In this document: positions 25,069 to 34,268 of the stretch, in pieces
Layout of the letters: each line of letters opens with the position of its first letter
Numbering within the stretch: position 1 is the first letter of the stretch
Source of the DNA: UBA11606 sp965243715
GTDB taxonomy: Bacteria > Actinomycetota > Acidimicrobiia > Acidimicrobiales > Aldehydirespiratoraceae
Direction of reading: 5' to 3'
NCBI GenBank assembly: GCA_965243715.1
Contig: CBDEVU010000018.1
Coordinates: forward strand, 1 to 64,000
DNA length: 64,000 nucleotides
Position numbers and translations under genes: made by a program
The notes under the pieces: model-generated
The model's database searches: none
What the model was told of the DNA's origin: nothing
The model's input: the letters and a program-made list of their open reading frames with translations, nothing else

Positions 25069-26189
25069 TGCTCGATTTCACCCTATCCCCTGAACTTGAA
25101 GAGCTCCGGACCCGCGCCCGTACCGTGGCCGCGCAAGGGGTGGCGCAGTATGGGGCACATGCCGATTCCTGGATCAACGGCTTCTCGAAGGAGTTCAGTA
25201 AACGACTGGCCCAAGAAGGTTGGATCGGAATGACTTGGCCGGTCGAACACGGTGGCGGCGGCCAATCTAACCTAGCCCGCGTCATCATGGGGGAGGAGAT
25301 GATCTCGGTTGGCGCGCCGATTGCCGCGAGTTGGTTTGCCGACCGTCAGATGGGTCCGTCGCTCATCGCTCACGGCACCGCCGATCAACAAGCGGAGTTC
25401 TTGCCGGGGATGCTTTCGGGCGACGCTACGTGGTGTATCGGCATGTCGGAACCCGACGCGGGTTCGGACCTGGCGGGCCTCAAGACCGCGGCGAGACGTG
25501 ACGGCAACGTTTTCGTCATCAACGGACAGAAGATCTGGACCAGCTTTGCCGCCATAGCCGACTACATCTATTTGATCTGTCGAACCTCAAGCGACGGTCC
25601 GCCCCATCAAGGGGTCTCGGAAATCATCGTGCCCATGGATCTTCGGGGAATCGAAGTTCGCCCGATCAAGGACATGACAACCAACCAGCACTTCTGCGAG
25701 GTGTTTTTCAGCGATGTGCGGGTGCCCGTGGAGAACCTGGTGGGCATCGAAGGCAACGCCTTCAAACAAACGATGGCACAGCTAGAACACGAGCGGGGCG
25801 GGATCGACCGTCTGGTCTCGAACCGATCCCTGTTCGACCAAGCCGTGCGGGCCGCGGATCGGTCCAACCCGCTGGTCCGCCAGCAGATCGCCCGACTCGA
25901 GACGAACTACCGCATCGGTCGCATCCTAGTGTACCGCGAGGCGTTGAAGCAGGCCCCGGTCGGATTTTCGGCCGCGACCAAATGCTTCTGCACTGAACAC
26001 GAAATCGAAGTGGCCAACTTCGCCGCCGCGACGTTGGGCCTAGCTGCCCTCGCCGATGCTTCGCTCGCTCAAGCCATTGCCTACGCGCCCGCCTACACAA
26101 TCATGGGCGGCACCTCCGACATCATGCGCAACATCTTGGGCGAGCGAGTGCTCGGGTTACCCCGCGAACCTCGGGTGCCTAGGGCGTGA
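25068..26189 (+). CDS. Acyl-CoA dehydrogenase family protein
   Basis: FAD-dependent alpha,beta-oxidation of an acyl-CoA. 373 aa from ATG 25068 with GGAGG 4 nt upstream and a TGATG overlap with the repaired marR frame. Signatures: WCIGMSEPDAGSDLAGLKT (FAD/substrate loop), INGQKIWTSFA, QLEHERGG, and the C-terminal IMGGTSDIMRNILGERVLG. The usual catalytic Glu in the family is not obvious and the protein may use a variant base. Neighbouring mutase and MarR suggest one branched-chain or dicarboxylic acyl-CoA pathway; electrons could go to the ETF at 12-13.8 kb. Confidence 0.9.
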   Translation: MLDFTLSPELEELRTRARTVAAQGVAQYGAHADSWINGFSKEFSKRLAQEGWIGMTWPVEHGGGGQSNLARVIMGEEMISVGAPIAASWFADRQMGPSLIAHGTADQQAEFLPGMLSGDATWCIGMSEPDAGSDLAGLKTAARRDGNVFVINGQKIWTSFAAIADYIYLICRTSSDGPPHQGVSEIIVPMDLRGIEVRPIKDMTTNQHFCEVFFSDVRVPVENLVGIEGNAFKQTMAQLEHERGGIDRLVSNRSLFDQAVRAADRSNPLVRQQIARLETNYRIGRILVYREALKQAPVGFSAATKCFCTEHEIEVANFAAATLGLAALADASLAQAIAYAPAYTIMGGTSDIMRNILGERVLGLPREPRVPRA

Positions 26190-26300
26190 GCCGCACCGAT
26201 CAGTAGCTCCGAGGGCACCGCCTTGCCCGCGCCCGGCGAGTGTGGCATGCTAGGGCGCAGTCTTATTCCCCCCCCGGCCACGACCAGCGAAGGACCCCTG

Positions 26301-27158
26301 ATGAGATACGCCGCACCGACTTCGGTGGCTGAGGCCCAAACCCTTCTCGCCGACAATCCGGGGTCGCTGGTCTTTGCTGGCGCCACTGATCTCATCCCCC
26401 AGATCCGTAGTGGCCGTCCCGAACCAGCGATGATGGTTGACCTTAAGCGGATCAAGCGACTCGTGTCGGTGGCCCACGCCGACGGGATCTGGACGGTGGG
26501 AGCGGCCACTCCAACCTCAGGGTTGACCCAAAACCAAGACTTCACGGCCATGTTTCCTGGTCTGTCCGAAGCGAGCGGACTTATTGGATCCGACCAAATT
26601 CAGAATCGGTCGAGTTGGGGCGGCAACTTGTGCAACGCCTCCCCTGCGGCCGATTCCGTTCCCGCGCTGGTGGTCAACAATGCCCAGGTGGTTATCGCTC
26701 GGGCGGGCGATAGTCGTACGATTTCGGCACGAGAGGTGATCACCGGACCAGGCCAAACTTCTCTCACCCCCGGCGAGTTCGTGGTTGAGTTCACCGTCGC
26801 CGACCCTCCGGCGCACACCAGCGACGCCTACCTGCGCCTCATCCCCCGAACCGAGATGGATATTGCGGTCGTGGGGGTTGCGGTTCGCCTCACCATGAAC
26901 GGCGACACGGTTGTCGCGGCATCGGTCGCGCTGGGCGCGGTGGCCCCGACAGTTGTGGAAGTGCCCGAGGCTGAGGCGGCCCTCGTGGGTTCGACGCTCG
27001 ACGACGATGCCCTCGCGGCGGTGGCTGCGGCCTGCTCCGCTGCGTGTAATCCGATTGACGACAAGCGCGGCACGATCGCCTACCGCAGGCAGGTCGCGGG
27101 CGTTTTGGCCAAACGAGCAGCCTTGATAGCGGCCGAACGAGCAGGAGGAATTGCCTGA
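26301..27158 (+). CDS. Molybdenum hydroxylase FAD subunit (CoxM-like)
   Basis: 285 aa from ATG 26301 (MRYAAPTSVAEAQTLLADN). FAD-binding domain of xanthine dehydrogenase-family medium subunits: FAGATDLIPQIRSG, ATPTSGLTQNQD, RSSWGGNLCNASPAADSVPAL, then the C-terminal CO-dehydrogenase flavoprotein domain (YLRLIPRTEMDIAVVGVAVRL). The RSSWGGNLCNASP motif is a variant of the usual IRNxGTxGGNxxNASP. The stop overlaps the small subunit start by 1 nt. It transfers electrons from the Fe-S subunit to an external acceptor. Confidence 0.92.
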   Translation: MRYAAPTSVAEAQTLLADNPGSLVFAGATDLIPQIRSGRPEPAMMVDLKRIKRLVSVAHADGIWTVGAATPTSGLTQNQDFTAMFPGLSEASGLIGSDQIQNRSSWGGNLCNASPAADSVPALVVNNAQVVIARAGDSRTISAREVITGPGQTSLTPGEFVVEFTVADPPAHTSDAYLRLIPRTEMDIAVVGVAVRLTMNGDTVVAASVALGAVAPTVVEVPEAEAALVGSTLDDDALAAVAAACSAACNPIDDKRGTIAYRRQVAGVLAKRAALIAAERAGGIA

Positions 27159-27640
27159 TGGTCCGAACCCATGTGACATGCACTGTGAACGGTGATGACG
27201 TTGACTTCTTGGCCGCCGACGCGACCTCATTGCTGGACGCGTTGCGCGACGAACTCGGTCTGACCGGAGCGAAGGAAGGCTGCGGCACCGGCGACTGCGG
27301 TACTTGCTCAATTTTGGTTGACGGCAAGCTCAACTGCAGTTGCCTGATGCTGGCTCCGGAGGCGGAAGGCTGTGACATTCTCACTGTAGAAGGCCTCGCC
27401 GAAGGCGATCAACTCCATCCTCTTCAGCAAGCCTTCCTCGAGGGCGCCGCGCTGCAGTGCGGGGTATGTACTCCCGGCTTTCTCGTGGCGGCCAAGTTGC
27501 TGCTCGACGAGAACCCCGACCCGACCGAAACAGAGATCCGCTACGCCTTGGCGGGCAATCTCTGCCGATGTACCGGCTATGACAAGATCATTCGTTCCGT
27601 GCAGGTCGCAGCAGTTCAATTGAGGGGAGCATCCCAGTGA
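27158..27640 (+). CDS. Molybdenum hydroxylase 2Fe-2S subunit (CoxS-like)
   Basis: 160 aa. An N-terminal plant-type 2Fe-2S domain with CGTGDCGTCSILVDG and a C-terminal helical 2Fe-2S domain with QCGVCTPGFLVAAKLLL and NLCRCTGYDKII, the complete cysteine set of the family. It carries electrons from the Mo subunit to the FAD subunit. Coupled to both neighbours by short overlaps (TGATG at the start, GTGA at the end). Confidence 0.95.
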   Translation: MVRTHVTCTVNGDDVDFLAADATSLLDALRDELGLTGAKEGCGTGDCGTCSILVDGKLNCSCLMLAPEAEGCDILTVEGLAEGDQLHPLQQAFLEGAALQCGVCTPGFLVAAKLLLDENPDPTETEIRYALAGNLCRCTGYDKIIRSVQVAAVQLRGASQ

Positions 27641-29859
27641 CCGTAACCGAGAATCCCACCGGCTATAAGTATGTCGGCACCCGTCCCATCCGTCACGACG
27701 GCTACGACAAGGTCACCGGCAAGGCCCGCTTTGCCGCCGATTTGGCGGTGCCTGGTCAACTTACGGGTGCCATGGTGCGCTCGCCGCACGCCCACGCCAA
27801 GATCCTGTCGATCGACACCACGGCGGCGGCCGCGATGCCCGGCGTGAAGGCCATCGTCACCGGAGACGACTTCCCTGCGCTCCCCGTTGAGCATCCCGAA
27901 CACGATGTGGCTCTCAACTGCATCGCACGCGGCGAGGTGTTCTACAACGGTCACGTGATTGCGGCGGTTGCGGCGATCACGAAGGCCCAAGCGCAGGCCG
28001 CGGCGGCGGCCATTGTGGTTGAGTACGAACTGCTACCGGCGTTGATGACTATCGACGAGGCACTGGCCGACGATGCGCCGTTGGTGAACCCCACCAACTT
28101 CACCCTCTTCTTAGAGAACACGGAACCGTCCAACATCGGCGGCGTGAACAAACTCGATCGAGGCGATGTCGATGCGGCCATGGCTAGCGCCGACATCGTG
28201 GTCGAGCGAGAGTTCCGCACGATTGATGTCCACCAAGGATACATCGAGCCTCATGCCTGCGTCGCAGATACCAGCGCCGACGGTAAGACCAGTATTTGGT
28301 GTTCGTCGCAGGGGCACTTCCGGGTGCGTTCGAGCACCGCGGCGGTGCTTGGTTGGGAAAACGCTCGGGTGAAGGTCACGCCCGCGGAGATTGGCGGTGG
28401 ATTCGGGGGCAAGACAACGATCTATCTCGAACCGATTGCTGCTCGCCTCTCGGAGATGGCCGGTCGGGCGGTGAAGATCACCATGAGCCGCGAAGAGGTA
28501 CTTCGAGCCACGGGTCCGGCCCCGGCGAGCAAGATCAAGATGAAAATCGGGGCCTCCAAGAGCGGCGAACTTGTGGCCATCGATGGTTGGCTGGCCTATG
28601 CCACCGGCGGCTTCAAGTCGATTGCGGCGCTCCTCGGGGCGCTGTCGATTGCGTCATACAAGTTCCCGAACCTGAAGTTCGAGGCCTACGCCGTTTTGAC
28701 CAACACGTCGAAGTCGGCCGCCTACCGCGCCCCCTCTGCCCCCCAGGCCGCGTTTGCGGTCGAGTCGATCATCGACGAGATCGCCAACCTTCTCGGTAGG
28801 GATCCGATCGATCTGCGACTCCAGAACGCGGTAGTCGAAGGTGATCTCACCGCGATGGGCATGCCCCATCCCAAGATCGGCTTTGTCGAGACACTCACCG
28901 CCATCGAGAACTCCGATCACTACACCTCGCCGGTACCTCCCGGCGTGGGTCGTGGTTTCGGTAGTGGGTTCTGGTTCAACATCGGCGAGGAGTCGAGCGC
29001 TACTGTCAATCTGAACGAAGATGGAACGGCCACCGTTATAACCGGCAGTCCCGATATTGGGGGCAGTCGGGCCTCTATGGCGCTCATGGCCGCGGAGGAA
29101 CTCGGCATCGACGTTTACAAGATTACGCCGGTCGTTGCCGACACGGAGTCGGTTGGTTTCACCGACGTCACCGAAGGCAGTCGGGCCACGTTCGCCACCG
29201 GCATGGCGGTTGTCGAAGCCTGTCGCGCCTTGAAAACTGAATTGTGTGCCCGCGCCGCGAAAATCATGAGCGTCGAACAAGGCGACGTGCGATGGGTTGA
29301 TGGCCAGGCGGTCAGCGAAGGCCAAGAACCGCTTCCACTGGCGGCAATCACGGCTCAGGCCAAGAGCACCGGTGGTCCGCTGACCAGCACGGGTTCGCTC
29401 AATGCCCCTGGTGCTGGTCCGTCTTTTGCCTGTCATCTGGCTGATGTCAAGGTCGACGAAGAGACGGGCGAGACGACTATTCTGCGCTACACGGCAGCCC
29501 AGGACGCGGGTACCGCCATTCATCCCAGTTACGTCGAAGGGCAATTGCAGGGTGGGTCCGCCCAGGGCATTGGGTGGGCGCTCAACGAGGGGTTCACCTT
29601 CGACGATGAGGGTGCGCTGGAAAACGCCAGCTTTCTCGATTACCGCATTCCAGTGGCCTCGGACTTGCCGATGATCGAGACGATCATCGTCGAGGTGCCC
29701 AACCCGTCGCACCCGTATGGCGTGCGGGGGGTGGGCGAGACGAGCATCGTGCCGCCGTTGGCGACGATAGCCAACGCCATCGCCGCGGCCACCAACGTGC
29801 GTATGACTTCGCTCCCGATGTCGCCGCCCAACGTATTGGCCGCGATCAACGAACGCTGA
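27637..29859 (+). CDS. Molybdenum hydroxylase large subunit (xanthine dehydrogenase / aldehyde oxidase family)
   Basis: 740 aa; binds the molybdenum-pterin and hydroxylates the substrate. Signatures: GTRPIRHDGYDKVTGKARFA, EIGGGFGGKTTIY, the active loop SAAYRAPSAPQAAF, GSPDIGGSRASMALMAAEEL, and the catalytic Glu motif VRGVGETSIVPP. The loop lacks the CSFR signature of aerobic CO dehydrogenase, so this is not a CO oxidiser; an aldehyde, purine or N-heterocycle is more likely. The GTG start overlaps the small subunit stop (GTGA). A MoaD-like gene follows 4 bp later. Confidence 0.92.
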   Translation: MTVTENPTGYKYVGTRPIRHDGYDKVTGKARFAADLAVPGQLTGAMVRSPHAHAKILSIDTTAAAAMPGVKAIVTGDDFPALPVEHPEHDVALNCIARGEVFYNGHVIAAVAAITKAQAQAAAAAIVVEYELLPALMTIDEALADDAPLVNPTNFTLFLENTEPSNIGGVNKLDRGDVDAAMASADIVVEREFRTIDVHQGYIEPHACVADTSADGKTSIWCSSQGHFRVRSSTAAVLGWENARVKVTPAEIGGGFGGKTTIYLEPIAARLSEMAGRAVKITMSREEVLRATGPAPASKIKMKIGASKSGELVAIDGWLAYATGGFKSIAALLGALSIASYKFPNLKFEAYAVLTNTSKSAAYRAPSAPQAAFAVESIIDEIANLLGRDPIDLRLQNAVVEGDLTAMGMPHPKIGFVETLTAIENSDHYTSPVPPGVGRGFGSGFWFNIGEESSATVNLNEDGTATVITGSPDIGGSRASMALMAAEELGIDVYKITPVVADTESVGFTDVTEGSRATFATGMAVVEACRALKTELCARAAKIMSVEQGDVRWVDGQAVSEGQEPLPLAAITAQAKSTGGPLTSTGSLNAPGAGPSFACHLADVKVDEETGETTILRYTAAQDAGTAIHPSYVEGQLQGGSAQGIGWALNEGFTFDDEGALENASFLDYRIPVASDLPMIETIIVEVPNPSHPYGVRGVGETSIVPPLATIANAIAAATNVRMTSLPMSPPNVLAAINER

Positions 29860-29863
29860 GGTT

Positions 29864-30109
29864 GTGGCTCGAGTTCACCTGATGGCCGACCATCGCCGGT
29901 TCACGGGCGGCGAGCAGGTCATCGATGTCGAGGGGGCCACGATTGGCGTTATCATCGACGCTCTCGAGGCCCGTTATCCCGGCCTCGGCCGGGTCCTTAC
30001 CGAGGCCGCGTCGGTGGGTTTGCACGGCGAAATTCATGCCGAGCCTAAGTATCTAGCGGTGGCCGACACCGACGATGTGTATTTTGTCGCCCCGCTCGCC
30101 GGCGGGTAA
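29864..30109 (+). CDS. MoaD/ThiS-like sulfur carrier protein
   Basis: 81 aa with GTG start 29864. It has the beta-grasp pattern of the family and ends in VAPLAGG: the terminal Gly-Gly is the site adenylated and thiocarboxylated by MoeB-type enzymes. Placed 4 bp after the molybdenum hydroxylase, it probably supplies sulfur for molybdopterin synthesis. No MoaE or MoeB partner is in the window. Confidence 0.8.
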   Translation: MARVHLMADHRRFTGGEQVIDVEGATIGVIIDALEARYPGLGRVLTEAASVGLHGEIHAEPKYLAVADTDDVYFVAPLAGG

Positions 30110-30184
30110 CCCGCACGTCATCGGGCCGCCCTGTGCGTAGCGTCTCAGTGCCCCTAGAGTCGATTCGCTGACAGACTCCTTGCG

Positions 30185-31012
30185 GTGACCCTTCTACTCG
30201 GTCTTGGCTATTCCGTGGCGATCGGCGTCAGCGACTTCTTTGGGGCTTTCGCGACCCGCCGGTCCCAGGCGCTCACGGTTGTGTGTTCGGCGATGCTGGT
30301 CGGTGCCGTCACCGCCGCGTTGATGCTCTTGGTGGTCGAGAGCGAGTTCATCTGGGTCGACTTCTGGTTAGGGGCATTATCTGGTCTCTTCGTCGGATTT
30401 GCCCTCGTGACTATGTACCGCGGTATGGCGGAATCGTCGGCCGCGGTTGTCTCGCCGATTGTCGCGGTACTCGCGGTGGTGATTCCGATCAGCTACGACC
30501 TTGCGACCGGTGCGTCGTTGCCGTGGCTGGTCGCGGTTGGTGTCGCAGTTGGGGTTGGGGGGCTGGGGCTGGCCACCATCTCGCCGGAGTTAGGGGATCG
30601 AGTGCGGACGGGAGTGTTGTGGGCGGTGATGGGGGGTGTCTTGTTTGGTCTCACCTTGATTGTTTTGAGCTATACGAGTCCCGAGTCCGGCTTGTGGGGC
30701 GCGTTCAGCCAACGCTTCGTCGCGTTCATCGTGGTCGGGGTGGTGGCCGTTAGCCGCGGCCAACGACCTTTCGTCATGCCGGTCCACGCGAAATACGTGA
30801 TCGCGTCGGGGCTCGCCGGAGGGTTGGGGATCTCCGCTTTCGTTAGCGGCGTCCAGCGGGGTTCGCTAAGCGAGATCGCTGTCGCTGGCGCCATGTTCCC
30901 CGCGGTGACGGCCATCTTGTCCGCGGTGTTTGACAATCATCCCCTGCGTTGGTGGCAACTACTGGGAATCGGCATCTGCGTGGCTGGTCTCGCGCTCATC
31001 GGGTTGGGTTGA
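30185..31012 (+). CDS. EamA/DMT-superfamily transporter
   Basis: 275 aa, about ten hydrophobic helices in two EamA repeats, for example VVCSAMLVGAVTAALMLLVV in the first half and GLAGGLGISAFVSGVQRG in the second. Inner-membrane exporter or importer of small metabolites; substrate not predictable. It begins at GTG 30185, 75 bp after the MoaD-like gene (nothing else is seen in the gap), and its last 54 bp overlap the convergent MFS gene. Confidence 0.85.
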   Translation: MTLLLGLGYSVAIGVSDFFGAFATRRSQALTVVCSAMLVGAVTAALMLLVVESEFIWVDFWLGALSGLFVGFALVTMYRGMAESSAAVVSPIVAVLAVVIPISYDLATGASLPWLVAVGVAVGVGGLGLATISPELGDRVRTGVLWAVMGGVLFGLTLIVLSYTSPESGLWGAFSQRFVAFIVVGVVAVSRGQRPFVMPVHAKYVIASGLAGGLGISAFVSGVQRGSLSEIAVAGAMFPAVTAILSAVFDNHPLRWWQLLGIGICVAGLALIGLG

Positions 31013-32239
31013 CGGGATAAGGGCGGCGGCCACTAGGGCGAGGGCCAGAATCGCGGCGTAGTGGCCGAGAGTGTAGTAGCTCCAAGTGCCGACCACGACG
31101 CCGGAGAGAAGGCCGCCGATTGCCCCGGCCGCGATCATGGTGAAATCGGCCGCTCCCTGAACGCTCGCCCGATCGTTGACGGCGAAGACGGCGGTAAGCA
31201 TGGCGCTGCCAGAAATCATGGCGAACGACCAGCCGAGGCCCACTAGTAAGAGTCCGATGAACACCCCGAGGCTGTCCTCTGGGTCGGTGTTGGCGGCCAG
31301 TTCCGCCCCCGCGAACAAGATCACGCCCGCCGCGGCCACCATCATGGCGGCGGGGAGTCGGTCGACGAGCCAGCCGACCACCGGTGCAAAGAAAAACATG
31401 CCCACGATGTGGAGGGAGATTACGAAACCGATGATTTTCGCGGCGTGGTTACCATCGTTGAGGTGCAGGGGTGTGACCGTCATGACTGCCACCATGATCC
31501 CTTGACCGACGGCCATGGCGAGCACCGCGACTGAAGCCAAGCGGTGACCGGCCAACTTGGCGAACGACTCACCGAGTCCGGGACGCCGTGCATCGGTTAC
31601 CCCACCGAGTTCTCTGGCCAATAGGAGAGGGTCGGGTCGCAGCCCGCGGTCAACGATGAGCGCCGCACCGCCAAAGACGGCCAGACCGAGCAGGTAGGGG
31701 CCCGCCAGGCCGTCGAACCCCAGTTGCTCGGCGAGCCAACCGCTGGGGCCCAGTGCGAGGGTTGGACCCAGAACCGCGCCGATGGCTGAGAACCACACGA
31801 GAAAGCCAATGGCACGGGCTCGGCGATCGCTTTCGGCTAGATCGGCCGCCGCGTAGCGAGCGGCAAGGTTCGTTCCGTTGCCGAACCCGATGAGCGCCGA
31901 ACCCACGATCAGCAAGGGGAAGAGTTGGGTGAGTACCGAAAAAAACGACAGTAGGGCTCCCAGCGCGGCCAAGATCCAGCCCCAGCGAAGGCCAACTCGG
32001 CGTCCGTGACGGTCCATGAACCGAGCTAGAGGAATGGCGACGATTGCGCTGCCCACGCTGTTCATCGTGGCGGCGAACGTGGCCCAGCCGTCGCTCCCCG
32101 TCATCTCTTCGGCCGCTAGGGCGATGGCGGCAAAGCCACCGGCCATGCCCATGCCAGCTAGGCCAACCGCCCCCATGAGGACGCGGGTGGAATGCCGCTG
32201 GATGGCGGCGATTTCCTCAACGGTGGGGTGGGCCGTCAC
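30959..32239 (-). CDS. Major facilitator superfamily transporter
   Basis: 426 aa, about twelve membrane segments. The loop 2-3 motif RFMDRHGRRVGLRWG (MFS motif A: G-x3-D/R-x-G-R-R) and a central WFSAIGAVLGPTLALGPSGW support an MFS carrier. GTG 32239 is chosen because it overlaps the aldehyde dehydrogenase stop (GTGA); the open frame continues upstream only as a shadow of that gene. Substrate unknown; operon membership suggests import of a compound oxidised by the aldehyde dehydrogenase. Confidence 0.87.
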   Translation of the reverse strand: MTAHPTVEEIAAIQRHSTRVLMGAVGLAGMGMAGGFAAIALAAEEMTGSDGWATFAATMNSVGSAIVAIPLARFMDRHGRRVGLRWGWILAALGALLSFFSVLTQLFPLLIVGSALIGFGNGTNLAARYAAADLAESDRRARAIGFLVWFSAIGAVLGPTLALGPSGWLAEQLGFDGLAGPYLLGLAVFGGAALIVDRGLRPDPLLLARELGGVTDARRPGLGESFAKLAGHRLASVAVLAMAVGQGIMVAVMTVTPLHLNDGNHAAKIIGFVISLHIVGMFFFAPVVGWLVDRLPAAMMVAAAGVILFAGAELAANTDPEDSLGVFIGLLLVGLGWSFAMISGSAMLTAVFAVNDRASVQGAADFTMIAAGAIGGLLSGVVVGTWSYYTLGHYAAILALALVAAALIPSTQPDERETSHADADSQ

Positions 32240-33711
32240 CGGATAATGAATGGGTTGGCCATGGGCGCGGAGGAGGTGTTGATCCAGACCGTTTTGGTAC
32301 GGGTGTAGTCGTGCATGACGTCTTTGCCAGACTCCCGACCGAGGCCCGAGTGGCCGTAGCCACCGAAGGGGGAGATGGGCGAGATCGCCCGATAGGTGTT
32401 GACCCAAACAATGCCGGAGCGGATTGCCTTCGAGACCCGAAGAGCACGCGCGAGGTTTTGCGTAAACACGCCGGAGCCGAGGCCGAAGTCGGTGTCGTTG
32501 GCCATCTCGACCGCTTCGTCTTCTGTCTCGAAGCGGATTACAGACATCACCGGTCCGAACAGTTCCTGGCGGGTGCTGGCAATGCTCTGGTCGGGGCAGG
32601 TGATGACGGTGGGGGAAAAGAAGTAGCCGTCGCTAAGCCCTAGGGGACGGGTTCCGCCGGTAATAATGGTGGCCCCTTGTTTAACTGACTGGGTTAGCAC
32701 CTTTTCGATGTGGTCGCGCTGGGCAAGAGTGGCGAGGGGCCCTACCTGGGTTTCGATGGCGAGCGGATCACCGATACAAATTGCTTCGGCCCGGTGTTTG
32801 ATCTCGGTGATAAAGGCGTCGTACACGCCTGACTGCACGAACACTCGAGAGCCCGCCACGCAACTCTGACCGGCCGCGCCGAAGTTGCCCGCTACCGCGG
32901 CGTTGATCGAACTTTCGAGGTCGCAGTCGTCGAAGATCAGCATCGGGGACTTGCCACCGAGTTCGTAGGAGGTGACCGCGAGGTTGTGGGCGGTGTTGGC
33001 TTGAACGAGGCGAGCCGCGGGCAGGCCTCCCGTGAACGCCACTCGGGCAATGTCTGGGTGGCTGGTGAGGGCTCGGCCGCACGGTTCGCCAAAGCCGGTG
33101 ATGATGTTTATCACCCCCGGCGGGAAACCGACTTCGTCGATGACCCGTGCAAATTCGGCGAGTGGCCCGGGGGCATGTTCGGAGGACTTGACCACGACGG
33201 TGCAGCCCGCGGCGATGGCCGGCGCGACCTTGGTTGCGGTGAGGAACATCTCCGCGTTCCACGGCACGATCGCGGCAACGACCCCGATGGGTTCGCGATA
33301 GGTAAAGACCTGCATGTCAGGTTTGTCGATAGGCAGGGTGGCGCCCTGGATCTTGTCGGCTAGTCCGCCGTAGTAACGGTAGTAGTCGGCAACGTAGGCC
33401 GACTGGGCCTTAGTCTCCGCCGCTAGTTTTCCGGAGTCTGTGGTTTCGATTTCGCCTAGGTGCTCCGCCCGCTCGGCTACCAGATCGGCGAGTTTGAACA
33501 GGAGTCGGCCGCGCTGGGTTGGCAACATCTGGGCCCAGTCGTCGCGGTGGAGGGCTCTTTTGGCCGCGGCCACCGAACGGTTGACGTCGTCTTCAGTGGC
33601 CCTAGCTGCGGTGGCCCACGGCTGACCGGTAGCGGGGTTGATCGATTCGAACGTTCCGCCGTCGGAGGCCTCGTCGAACCGGCCATCGATGTAGAGCGGG
33701 AAATGGTTCAT
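32236..33711 (-). CDS. NAD(P)-dependent aldehyde dehydrogenase
   Basis: 491 aa. Catalytic set: Asn in VVAAIVPWNAEMF, Glu in SYELGGKSPMLIF, and Cys in GAAGQSCVAGSRV; NAD-binding FTGGLPAARLV replaces the common FTGSTxxG. C-terminal SPFGGYGHSGLGRESG is typical of betaine-aldehyde and hydroxymuconic-type ALDHs. It precedes the MFS gene on the same strand with a 4-nt overlap, so both form an operon. A role in oxidising an aldehyde from osmolyte breakdown is plausible but unproven. Confidence 0.93.
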   Translation of the reverse strand: MNHFPLYIDGRFDEASDGGTFESINPATGQPWATAARATEDDVNRSVAAAKRALHRDDWAQMLPTQRGRLLFKLADLVAERAEHLGEIETTDSGKLAAETKAQSAYVADYYRYYGGLADKIQGATLPIDKPDMQVFTYREPIGVVAAIVPWNAEMFLTATKVAPAIAAGCTVVVKSSEHAPGPLAEFARVIDEVGFPPGVINIITGFGEPCGRALTSHPDIARVAFTGGLPAARLVQANTAHNLAVTSYELGGKSPMLIFDDCDLESSINAAVAGNFGAAGQSCVAGSRVFVQSGVYDAFITEIKHRAEAICIGDPLAIETQVGPLATLAQRDHIEKVLTQSVKQGATIITGGTRPLGLSDGYFFSPTVITCPDQSIASTRQELFGPVMSVIRFETEDEAVEMANDTDFGLGSGVFTQNLARALRVSKAIRSGIVWVNTYRAISPISPFGGYGHSGLGRESGKDVMHDYTRTKTVWINTSSAPMANPFIIR

Positions 33712-33747
33712 GAGATTCCCTTACCCTAGCGATGGCATACTGCGGCG

Positions 33748-34263
33748 ATGGCCACAGTTCGGGTTTGGCGTTCACCAAAGGTGGAGATTCGCGAGTGCCA
33801 TCTCGGTGGCTTGGCCGTGTTCGCCGCCGAACCCATATTCGTTGGGGAGCGGGTGGCGGTCAAGGTCGGGCACGTGGTCGATACCGAGGAGGTACGGCGG
33901 CTCACGGAGACCGTTGGTGACTTCAGCCTGCAGATTGACGACGACACGTTTTTGTCGCCCCGACACCTAGCTGAGTACGATGACATGGTCGTACACATCA
34001 ACCACTCGTGTGAAGCTAATGTCGGCTTCCGGGGCAATGTCGTCTACGTTGCGATGCGCGATATCGCCGCGGGCGAGGAGTTGCGCCATGACTACGCCAC
34101 CGCCCGTCTGGCACCGTACCGTCTCGATTGTGCGTGCGGCGCCGCGGCGTGCCGTGGTGTGGTGACCGAATCCGACTGGGAACGCCTCGATGTGCAAGTC
34201 CGCTACGCCGGATATTTCATGCCTCACATCCAACGCCGAATCGACGCCCAGTCGGCGGGGTAG
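33748..34263 (+). CDS. SET-domain protein
   Basis: 171 aa. The SET signatures are complete: GGLAVFAAEPIFVGE at the N-terminus, INHSCEANVGF (SAM and target-lysine channel), GEELRHDYA, and a post-SET CACGAAACRGVV cysteine cluster. SET proteins transfer methyl groups from SAM to protein lysines; in bacteria the targets are mostly unknown. It is divergent from the aldehyde dehydrogenase by 36 bp and ends 5 bp before the convergent DUF222 gene. Confidence 0.9.
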   Translation: MATVRVWRSPKVEIRECHLGGLAVFAAEPIFVGERVAVKVGHVVDTEEVRRLTETVGDFSLQIDDDTFLSPRHLAEYDDMVVHINHSCEANVGFRGNVVYVAMRDIAAGEELRHDYATARLAPYRLDCACGAAACRGVVTESDWERLDVQVRYAGYFMPHIQRRIDAQSAG

Positions 34264-34268
34264 AACAA

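Noticed and set aside
28654..29712. 352-aa minus-strand open frame opposite the Mo hydroxylase gene
   Set aside because: Mo-binding motifs (AYRAPSAPQ, GVGE) are on the plus strand.
26301..29859. Aerobic carbon monoxide dehydrogenase
   Set aside because: The large subunit lacks the CSFR active-site loop; AYRAPSAPQ points to another substrate.
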